A DNA stretch of 6,267 bases from Novosphingobium sp. Its GTDB lineage: Bacteria; Pseudomonadota; Alphaproteobacteria; Sphingomonadales; Sphingomonadaceae. The position numbers were made by a program, and so were the translations under genes. This document shows, one piece after another, positions 1 to 4,238 of the stretch. The notes beneath the pieces were generated by a model. It did not search any database. It had not been told where the DNA came from and saw only the letters and a program-made list of their open reading frames with translations. The stretch is from the NCBI GenBank assembly GCA_021299075.1, contig JAJTFU010000170.1:1-6267 (forward strand). The letters run 5' to 3'. Numbering within the stretch: position 1 is the stretch's first letter; every line of letters begins with the position of its first letter.

Positions 1-324
1 TTAGTCCTCGCAGCCATGCCGATCGCGATCATGGGCAGCTGGTATGGCGATTGGCGCACCTGGCAATTCGACCTGGCCTTCGTCGTGCTGCTATGCCCAA
101 TGGTCATCTCGGCGGCGACGGCGATCACGCGCCAGACCTCGCTGGGCTGGCTCTCGGCGGCGATCTCGTTCCCGCTGTTCGCGGTCCACCTGCCGATCCT
201 AGAGGCGGTGCGCGAACTGGGCGGCGGCAAGTGGGAGGCCATCCCTCTCGCCCTTGCGACCGCTCTCGCAATCGTGTGGTGGACAAACCGCCGCGATGCC
301 CGCAAGGCGCTGGCAAAGACTTAG
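1..324 (+). CDS. Acyltransferase-3 (OafA/YrhL-like) membrane protein, C-terminal fragment
   Basis: Open reading frame entering from the left edge (no start codon in the window) and ending with TAG at 322-324; 107 residues are visible. It is strongly hydrophobic, with about four membrane segments: roughly residues 1-14, 24-43 (FDLAFVVLLCPMVISAATAI), 48-70 and 79-95, followed by a basic cytoplasmic-looking tail (RRDARKALAKT). The segment around SFPLFAVHLPILEAV matches the conserved last part of acyltransferase family 3, where an SYPLYLVHPP-type motif precedes the final helices. These integral inner-membrane enzymes transfer acyl groups to sugars or other surface molecules; the substrate cannot be told from this fragment. 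The catalytic N-terminal His region lies outside the window. The stop is 11 bp before the next gene, whose ribosome binding site directly follows it, so the two are probably cotranscribed. Another polytopic membrane protein is possible but less likely. Confidence 0.7.
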   Translation, partial: LVLAAMPIAIMGSWYGDWRTWQFDLAFVVLLCPMVISAATAITRQTSLGWLSAAISFPLFAVHLPILEAVRELGGGKWEAIPLALATALAIVWWTNRRDARKALAKT

Positions 325-330
325 AGGAGA
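325..330 (+). promoter_or_regulatory. Ribosome binding site of the crotonase gene
   Basis: AGGAGA lies directly after the TAG stop of the acyltransferase and 5 bases before the ATG at 336. It decides the start: the same frame is open back to position 51, but that extension is a shadow of the acyltransferase gene. Confidence 0.75.
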
Positions 331-335
331 CCCCG

Positions 336-1142
336 ATGGAACCCGCCGTCCTGTTCGACCTTGACGATACCGGCATCGCCACGATCACACTCAACCGTCC
401 CGACATGCGTAACCCCATCTCGGGCGACGAAGTAGTCAACGGTATTTGCGATACCCTGGCGGCAATGGAAGCCAATCCCAAGGTTCGCGTTGCGATCCTG
501 ACCGGGGCGGGCAAGGCCTTCTCCTCGGGCGGAGACATCAACGCGATGAAGCCGGGTGGCGGCGGGCTCAATGCCGGTCTCCCCGCCGGGACGCGCGGCA
601 ATTACAAGCGCGGCATCCAACGCATTCCGCTGGCCTTTGCCGCCCTCGAAGTACCAGTAATCGCCGCTGTCAACGGCCCGGCCATTGGCGCAGGGCTGGA
701 TCTGGCCTGCATGTGCGACCTGCGCATCGCCGGTGAAAGCGCCAAGTTCGCCGAGAGCTTCGTCAAACTGGGGATCATTCCCGGCGACGGCGGGGCCTGG
801 CTGCTCCAGCGTGTCGTGGGCTTCTCCAAGGCCGCAGAAATGTCGCTGACCGGGGATATGCTTGACGCCGCCGAAGCGCTCGCTTGCGGACTTGTTTCGC
901 GCGTAGTTCCGGATGCCGATCTGCTGACCGAGGCCCGCGCGCTCGCCGCCAAGATCGCCGCCAATCCGCCACACGCCGTGCGCATGACCAAGCGCCTGCT
1001 GTGGGAAGCGCGCCGGGCCGATCTCGCCACCGTGCTGGAGATGTCCGCGGCCATGCAGGCTGTCGCCCATGCCACCGGCGATCACGAGGAAGCAGTCAAC
1101 GCTTTCCTCGAAAAGCGGAAACCCGTTTTCAAGGGCGACTGA
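336..1142 (+). CDS. Enoyl-CoA hydratase/isomerase (crotonase) family protein
   Basis: A 268-residue protein, normal for a single-domain crotonase, acting on acyl-CoA thioesters in the cytoplasm. The oxyanion-hole segments are clear: FSSGGDI at 62-68 and NGPAIGAGLDLA at 113-124, followed by CDLRIA (127-132), KLGIIPGDGG (144-153) and the C-terminal helix with a PPHAVRMTKRLL-type segment (211-222). The two catalytic glutamates of classical enoyl-CoA hydratase (Glu144 and Glu164 in the rat enzyme) align with Asp122 and Phe142, so a plain hydratase reaction is doubtful. The WLLQR segment after GDGG resembles PaaG-like isomerases and dienoyl-CoA isomerase relatives. A double-bond isomerase or another crotonase reaction, perhaps in fatty-acid, aromatic or steroid degradation, is more likely; the substrate is unknown. 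The start at ATG 336 is chosen for its ribosome binding site. Its stop codon overlaps the first palindrome of the following intergenic region. Confidence 0.92.
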   Translation: MEPAVLFDLDDTGIATITLNRPDMRNPISGDEVVNGICDTLAAMEANPKVRVAILTGAGKAFSSGGDINAMKPGGGGLNAGLPAGTRGNYKRGIQRIPLAFAALEVPVIAAVNGPAIGAGLDLACMCDLRIAGESAKFAESFVKLGIIPGDGGAWLLQRVVGFSKAAEMSLTGDMLDAAEALACGLVSRVVPDADLLTEARALAAKIAANPPHAVRMTKRLLWEARRADLATVLEMSAAMQAVAHATGDHEEAVNAFLEKRKPVFKGD

Positions 1143-1159
1143 ATCACATCGATGTGATT
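1142..1159. promoter_or_regulatory. Palindrome P1, candidate operator
   Basis: Perfect 18-bp palindrome AATCACATCGATGTGATT, beginning on the last base of the crotonase stop codon. The ATCACAT/ATGTGAT half-sites recur in P2 downstream. It is followed by four T in a row (1158-1161), so a weak terminator for the crotonase gene (7-bp AT-rich stem, TCGA loop) is an alternative reading. The stem has only two G:C pairs and the motif is repeated, so an operator is the better explanation. Confidence 0.55.
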
Positions 1160-1172
1160 TTCCACCTGTTGC

Positions 1173-1190
1173 ATCACATTATGATGTGAT
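1173..1190. promoter_or_regulatory. Palindrome P2, candidate operator
   Basis: ATCACATTATGATGTGAT, an 18-bp inverted repeat with 7-bp arms identical to those of P1; 16 of 18 positions pair symmetrically. Its centre is 31 bp from the centre of P1, about three helical turns, so two dimers would sit on the same DNA face. It ends 11 bp before the ATG at 1202 and contains a TATGAT hexamer (1180-1185) that could be a -10 element. No good -35 is visible, so the promoter assignment is weak. Confidence 0.55.
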
Positions 1191-1201
1191 AGGCGATTCT
1201 C

Positions 1202-1510
1202 ATGTCTGCTGAACTCATCGATCGCGTCCGCCGTCTCGTCACCGATGGCGGCATGTCACGCGCCGGCCTTGCCCGCGCTGCCGGGCTTCATGCCAACACC
1301 CTGCGAGACTGCACGGAGAGCGACTGGAACCCCACCGCTGAAACGCTGCGCAAGCTCGAACGCTTCCTGTGGCCCGTAACGGCCGGATGTTCATCCTGGT
1401 CGATGACGAAGACCGCGAGAACGAGGGTGACCTGGTCATTCCAGCGCAGATGGCCACGCCCGATGCGATCAACTTCATGGCCATGCACGGCCGCGGGCTG
1501 GTTTGCCTGA
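1202..1510 (+). CDS. HTH (Cro/C1-like) domain fragment from the N-terminus of the RibB fusion
   Basis: The natural start of the disrupted gene: ATG 1202 with a weak AGG (1191-1193) 8 bases upstream. Only residues 1-57 (MSAELIDRVRRLVTDGGMSR to RKLERFLW) are genuine. They form a compact helical DNA-binding-like domain, in which SRAGLARAAGLHANTLRD reads as the helix-turn-helix and PTAETLRKLERFL as the closing helix, as in XRE/Cro-type domains. From codon 58 the frame runs out of register with the RibB sequence and yields a meaningless tail ending at 1508-1510. If translated alone it could act as a free DNA-binding domain, possibly on palindromes P1 and P2. That is inference, and no dimerisation region is visible. 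Confidence 0.5.
   Translation: MSAELIDRVRRLVTDGGMSRAGLARAAGLHANTLRDCTESDWNPTAETLRKLERFLWPVTAGCSSWSMTKTARTRVTWSFQRRWPRPMRSTSWPCTAAGWFA
1259..1372 (+). repeat. 114-bp direct repeat, copy 1 (native HTH coding segment)
   Basis: Identical base for base to 1753-1866, offset 494 bp. It is exactly 38 codons long in the HTH frame, from RAGLARAAGL to RKLERFLW. This copy is in its expected place because residues 1-19 of the HTH protein precede it naturally. Its right edge joins directly to RibB sequence reading ARNGRMFILV in another frame. The right boundary is uncertain by about two bases because GG may belong to either side. Confidence 0.97.
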
Positions 1511-2034
1511 CGCTGACTCGCGAACGGACCGAGCAGCTTGGCCTTGAACTGATGAGCCGCAACAACGGCACACGGCATGAAACCGCCTTCACCGTCTCGA
1601 TCGAGGCGCGCGAAGGAGTTACGACCGGAATCTCCGCCGGGGACCGCGCCCGGACCGTCGCTGTCGCGATCGACGCCAGCAAGGGCCGCCAGGATATCGT
1701 TACCCCGGGCCACGTCTTTCCGCTGATCGCGCGCGATGGCGGCGTCCTCGTGCGCGCCGGCCTTGCCCGCGCTGCCGGGCTTCATGCCAACACCCTGCGA
1801 GACTGCACGGAGAGCGACTGGAACCCCACCGCTGAAACGCTGCGCAAGCTCGAACGCTTCCTGTGGATGACCACCTGGTCGAGAAGCGCGCGGAACTGCG
1901 GTTCCAGAGCAAGTGGGGCGGCGAATGGTCCGCCTATACCTTCTTCAACAAGGCCACCGAGGACGAGACGATGGCCCTGGTCAAGGGCCACATCACTGCC
2001 GACAAGCCGACCCTGGTCCGCATGCACACGATGA
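1369..2034 (+). CDS. ribB: DHBP synthase N-terminal half, truncated (RibB fragment)
   Basis: A 221-residue frame opening at GTG 1369, inside the repeat, with no ribosome binding site visible upstream. Residues 2-128 are good RibB: DDEDRENEGD (the acidic loop whose glutamate binds the metal, about residues 12-21), HGRGLVCL, the TAFTVSIEAREGVTTGIS segment, DRARTVAVAI and PGHVFPL just before GGVLVRAG. After RAG the expected HTEA continuation, with the later catalytic VICE and DGTMAR motifs, is absent. Instead 38 HTH residues follow (129-166), then about 55 residues of out-of-frame sequence up to the stop at 2032-2034. About 60 catalytic residues are lost, so DHBP synthase activity is not expected. 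The codon usage and conservation of the surviving part look undecayed, which points to a recent event or an artefact rather than an old pseudogene. Confidence 0.6.
   Translation: MARNGRMFILVDDEDRENEGDLVIPAQMATPDAINFMAMHGRGLVCLTLTRERTEQLGLELMSRNNGTRHETAFTVSIEAREGVTTGISAGDRARTVAVAIDASKGRQDIVTPGHVFPLIARDGGVLVRAGLARAAGLHANTLRDCTESDWNPTAETLRKLERFLWMTTWSRSARNCGSRASGAANGPPIPSSTRPPRTRRWPWSRATSLPTSRPWSACTR
1753..1866 (+). repeat. 114-bp direct repeat, copy 2 (ectopic HTH segment inside RibB)
   Basis: Perfect copy of 1259-1372 placed inside the RibB coding region, entered in frame. The left junction lies at a short shared stretch: native RibB is expected to read GTG CGC GCC GGC CAC (VRAGH) and the HTH reads TCA CGC GCC GGC CTT (SRAGL), giving roughly 10 bp of microhomology. 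The right junction passes into the RibA-like sequence GAT GAC CAC CTG (DDHL) in the shifted frame. It lies in the position of the missing second half of DHBP synthase. Confidence 0.97.
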
Positions 2035-2378
2035 GCATGTTCGTGGATGTGTTCGGCGAAACCAACGAGCGCTCGGGCCTGCTCTCACGCTCGATGGAGA
2101 TCATCGCCGAGGAAGGCACCGGAGTGCTGGTGCTGATCAACAAGCGGATGCCGGGAATGGTCTCGCGCTTCATCGAGCTGCGCCAGCAGGGCAAGACCGC
2201 CGGCGCGCCCGAGGTTGAGCAGCTGCGCGACTATGGCGTCGGCGCCCAGATCCTGGCGGAACTGGGCGTGCATGACATGATCCTTCTCACCAATACTCAC
2301 CACACCCTTGCCGGGCTCGATGGCTATGGTCTGTCGATCGTCGGGGAGCGGCCCATTACCGGAACGGCAGGCGAATAA
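1863..2378 (+). CDS. Degenerate GTP-cyclohydrolase-II-like (RibA-like) domain, fragment of the RibB fusion
   Basis: 171-residue frame from GTG 1863 (inside repeat copy 2) to TAA 2376-2378. Genuine sequence starts with DDHLVEKRAE. It follows the RibA fold: WSAYTFFNK, the strand LVRMHT (RibA: VRVHSE), RSMEIIAEEGTGVLVLI (RibA: I..EGRGILLY), DYGVGAQILAELGVHDMILLTN (RibA: LGFA...LGV..VRLLTNN) and YGLSIVGERPI at the end. The three zinc-binding cysteines and the GRGIGL-type segment of active GTP cyclohydrolase II are missing; here the strand is followed by MSMFVDVFGETNERSGLLSR with no cysteine. It is therefore a non-catalytic RibA-like domain, as described for alphaproteobacterial RibBX-type proteins. 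Normally it is the C-terminal half of the RibB fusion. No ribosome binding site precedes this GTG, so independent translation is doubtful. The ribH start overlaps its stop by one base. Confidence 0.62.
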   Translation: MDDHLVEKRAELRFQSKWGGEWSAYTFFNKATEDETMALVKGHITADKPTLVRMHTMSMFVDVFGETNERSGLLSRSMEIIAEEGTGVLVLINKRMPGMVSRFIELRQQGKTAGAPEVEQLRDYGVGAQILAELGVHDMILLTNTHHTLAGLDGYGLSIVGERPITGTAGE

Positions 2379-2797
2379 TGGCGAAATTTCTTATCGTTGA
2401 AGCGCGCTTTTACGATCACCTCAACGATCAGCTGATCGGCGGGGCCAAGGCAGCGCTGAAGGCTGCCGGACACCAGGCTGACGTCATCACCGTCCCCGGC
2501 GCGCTGGAAATCCCCGGCGCGATCAGTCTTGCGGACCAGGCCCAGCTCTATGACGGCTATGTCGCGATCGGCGTGGTGATCCGCGGGGAGACCTATCACT
2601 TTGAGATCGTCGCCGGCGAAAGCGCCCGCGGCATCATGGCGCTGACCATGGACGGGCTGGCCATCGGCAACGGTATCCTGACGGTCGAGAACGAGCAGCA
2701 GGCGCTAGTCCGCGCCGACCCGGCCCAGAAGGACAAGGGCGGCGAGGCCGCCAAGGCCGCCATTGCCTTGCTCGAGCTGCGCGAGAAGTTCGCGTGA
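2378..2797 (+). CDS. ribH: 6,7-dimethyl-8-ribityllumazine synthase
   Basis: 139 residues, a usual length. RibH condenses DHBP with 5-amino-6-ribitylamino-uracil to give lumazine, the penultimate step of riboflavin synthesis, in the cytoplasm as pentamers or icosahedral 60-mers. Visible motifs: VEARFY at 7-12 (the aromatic residue stacks on the pyrimidine), VPGALEIP at 39-46, VIRGETYHFEIVA at 67-79 with the proposed catalytic His74, GILTVENEQQA at 99-109 and the KDKGGEAA segment at 118-125 near the phosphate site. It appears intact and starts at ATG 2378, overlapping the preceding stop as TAATG, so translation is coupled to the RibB-fusion gene. Its DHBP substrate should come from that neighbouring gene, which is broken here. 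This makes the disruption notable, because the pathway partner directly downstream shows no decay. Confidence 0.95.
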   Translation: MAKFLIVEARFYDHLNDQLIGGAKAALKAAGHQADVITVPGALEIPGAISLADQAQLYDGYVAIGVVIRGETYHFEIVAGESARGIMALTMDGLAIGNGILTVENEQQALVRADPAQKDKGGEAAKAAIALLELREKFA

Positions 2798-3717
2798 GCC
2801 ATCCAGCGATCGGCGGCCTGCCGCTGGTCCTGGGCGGCAATGTCTTCGGTTGGACGGCCGACCGCGACGCGAGCTTTGCCATCCTTGATGCCTTCCACGC
2901 CGCTGGCGGGCGGATGATCGACACGGCGGAGGCCTATTCGGTCTGGGTGCCGGGCCATAGGGGCGGCGAAAGCGAAGCGGTGATCGGCGAGTGGCTCAGC
3001 AGCCGCGGCCTGCGCGGCGAGATGCTGATTGCGACGAAGACCAACGTGATGGGCAAGCCCGGCGGGCTCAAGCCGGAAAAGCTGGCAAGCCACCTGGCCC
3101 GCTCGCTTGAGCGGTTGCAGACCGATTACGTTGATCTGTTCTATGCCCACCGTGACGATCCGGAAACCCCGCAAGACGAAGTGGCGCAGGGTTTTCAGGC
3201 CCTGCTCGACCAGGGCCTGATCCAAGAAGCCGGTGCCTCGAACTTCAGCGCCGAGCGGCTAGATAGCGCTATCGCGGCCGCAAGGCAGATTGGTGCGCGG
3301 CCCTATTCTGTGCTGCAGAACCAGCACAACCTGGTCCACCGCGAAAGCTTTGACCCGGCGCTTCAGGCGGTCTGCGCTCGCGAGGATGTTGCCTTCCTGC
3401 CGTTCTATGGCCTGGCCGCAGGATACCTGACCGGCAAGTATCGGCAGCCCGAGGACTTTGAAGCCAACCAACGTGGTCAGCGTTGCAAGGACTTCATTGG
3501 CAAGGGCGAGAAGATCCTGCCGGTGATGGATGCCATCGCGACTGAGACCGGAGCGAGCCTTGCTGAGATTGCCATTGCCTGGCTGCTCGCCCAGCCCGAC
3601 GTGACCGCACCGATTGCGAGCGCGGTCAACCTCGATCAGCTCAATATGCTGCTGCGGGCAGTCGCCCTCAAGCTGAGCGGCGAACAGGTTGCGCGGCTGA
3701 CTGCGGCTTACGACTGA
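2794..3717 (+). CDS. Aldo/keto reductase
   Basis: 307 residues, normal for the (alpha/beta)8-barrel NAD(P)H-dependent aldo/keto reductases. The catalytic tetrad is complete: Asp43 and Tyr48 in MIDTAEAYS, Lys82 in IATKTN and His119 in FYAHRDD. Further signatures are GASNFS (147-152), QNQHNL (175-180) before the nicotinamide-stacking region, LPFYGLAAGYLTGKY (202-216) and the C-terminal cofactor segment APIASAVNLDQL (272-283). It most resembles the bacterial YajO/Tas/YhdN-like subgroup; the substrate is unknown. The start is GTG 2794, overlapping the ribH stop as GTGA, which indicates translational coupling; no strong ribosome binding site is needed or seen. A role in riboflavin synthesis is not implied by the sequence, and the gene may simply have been captured by the operon. 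Its last 10 bases overlap the convergent DUF1254 gene. Confidence 0.93.
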   Translation: MSHPAIGGLPLVLGGNVFGWTADRDASFAILDAFHAAGGRMIDTAEAYSVWVPGHRGGESEAVIGEWLSSRGLRGEMLIATKTNVMGKPGGLKPEKLASHLARSLERLQTDYVDLFYAHRDDPETPQDEVAQGFQALLDQGLIQEAGASNFSAERLDSAIAAARQIGARPYSVLQNQHNLVHRESFDPALQAVCAREDVAFLPFYGLAAGYLTGKYRQPEDFEANQRGQRCKDFIGKGEKILPVMDAIATETGASLAEIAIAWLLAQPDVTAPIASAVNLDQLNMLLRAVALKLSGEQVARLTAAYD

Positions 3718-4238
3718 GCCAACGGCGCGCAGCTGTCGGCGCGGCGGGCCTGGTCGATTTCGGCAAACAGCTCGGCGGTGGGCGCAAGTCGCCGGTCGAG
3801 GATGATGCCCTTGTCTGAAGGCGATTCCACGACCTGAACGCCTGCCGGAACCGGCTGACCCTTACGCGCCAGCACGAAGCGGATGCCCTGCGGATACTGC
3901 GTCGTATCCAGCGCGGCGATGTTGTCCGTATTGGCAGCGAAGGCCGAGAGCGAAACGTAGCCCTGGTTGGGCGACGGCGCCGCGCTGACCAGCAATGGCC
4001 CCTTGCTTAGATCGTAGACGCACGAGGCATAGGCCAGGTCCGGCGATGGCCGCACCACGCCGCGCGAATCCTTGGTGGTGCGAGGGCCGAAGCTGAACTG
4101 GTTGATCCGCGCGCCATCGCCGGAGATCCGGTTCATCGCCACGTTCATGATTGCATGCGGAACGGCCATAACGAGCCCGACATGGCCGACGATCGCCGCG
4201 CCGACGAACAGCGCCAGCAGCTTGAGCTTCCGGTTCAT
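3708..4238 (-). CDS. DUF1254 domain-containing protein
   Basis: 176 residues starting at ATG 4238-4236, chosen because GGAGG (4249-4245) lies 6 bases upstream and the start overlaps the previous stop as ATGA; a TTG start at 4253 is possible but unneeded. One N-terminal membrane segment or uncleaved signal anchor (about residues 8-28, LALFVGAAIVGHVGLVMAV) suggests an inner-membrane-anchored, periplasmic protein. The core SPDLAYASCVYDLSKGPLLV (residues 65-84) followed by GYVSLSAFAANTDNIAAL is the hallmark of DUF1254, where a D-hydrophobic-Y motif precedes a DL..GP segment. The biochemical function is unknown. In many bacteria DUF1254 and DUF1214 form one larger protein; here they are two short, membrane-anchored proteins from adjacent genes, probably working as partners. 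The 3' end overlaps the convergent aldo/keto reductase by 10 bp, with no terminator between them. Confidence 0.85.
   Translation of the reverse strand: MNRKLKLLALFVGAAIVGHVGLVMAVPHAIMNVAMNRISGDGARINQFSFGPRTTKDSRGVVRPSPDLAYASCVYDLSKGPLLVSAAPSPNQGYVSLSAFAANTDNIAALDTTQYPQGIRFVLARKGQPVPAGVQVVESPSDKGIILDRRLAPTAELFAEIDQARRADSCAPLAQS

Larger units (their letters stand above)
1202..2378 (+). pseudogene. ribB: Broken HTH-RibB-(RibA-like) gene, DHBP synthase of the riboflavin pathway
   Basis: In sphingomonads and related bacteria one protein of roughly 400 residues carries an HTH domain, 3,4-dihydroxy-2-butanone 4-phosphate synthase (RibB, ribulose 5-phosphate to DHBP plus formate) and a degenerate GTP-cyclohydrolase-II (RibA-like) domain. 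All three parts are present here in order but in three pieces: HTH at 1202-1372, RibB N-terminal half at about 1371-1752, RibA-like domain at about 1866-2378. The frame shifts at 1369-1372 and again at 1863-1866. The expected linker between HTH and RibB is missing. The second half of RibB (normally GHTEA... through VICE...DGTMAR to about AYR) is replaced by a second copy of 38 HTH codons. A metal-binding His and a catalytic Glu of RibB are therefore absent. A -1 shift at the same place in both repeats would fuse everything into one protein, but there is no canonical slippery heptamer. The stop TAA overlaps the ribH ATG by one base, the normal operon join. An assembly artefact is a serious alternative. 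Confidence 0.8.

Noticed and set aside
51..335. N-terminal extension of the crotonase frame back to position 51
   Set aside because: The extension is low-complexity Arg/Pro/Gly sequence overlapping the acyltransferase, while ATG 336 has an ideal ribosome binding site and gives the normal family length.
321..1085. Minus-strand open frame of 254 codons opposite the crotonase gene
   Set aside because: The plus strand carries clear crotonase motifs with a ribosome binding site; the antisense frame has none.
1142..1163. Rho-independent terminator after the crotonase gene
   Set aside because: The hairpin is AT-rich with only two G:C pairs in a 7-bp stem and a short T-run, and its arms recur at P2. 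An operator explains both copies better, though a dual role cannot be excluded.
1142..1190. CRP/FNR binding sites
   Set aside because: The half-sites are in the opposite order (TCACA...TGTGA) with 2-4 bp between the 7-bp arms, unlike TGTGA-N6-TCACA.
1143..1201. FMN riboswitch (RFN element) in front of the rib genes
   Set aside because: The intergenic space is 59 bp, too short for the six-stem RFN element, and none of its conserved blocks is visible.
1366..1372. Canonical -1 ribosomal frameshift site at the repeat end
   Set aside because: The bases around CTTCCTGTGG do not fit X XXY YYZ and no obvious downstream stem-loop is shared by the two different downstream sequences.
1259..1866. Insertion sequence, intein, group II intron or diversity-generating retroelement as the cause of the repeat
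   Set aside because: The repeat is host HTH coding sequence, only 114 bp, without terminal inverted repeats, transposase, reverse transcriptase or intein splice motifs, and the copies are identical rather than mutated at adenines.
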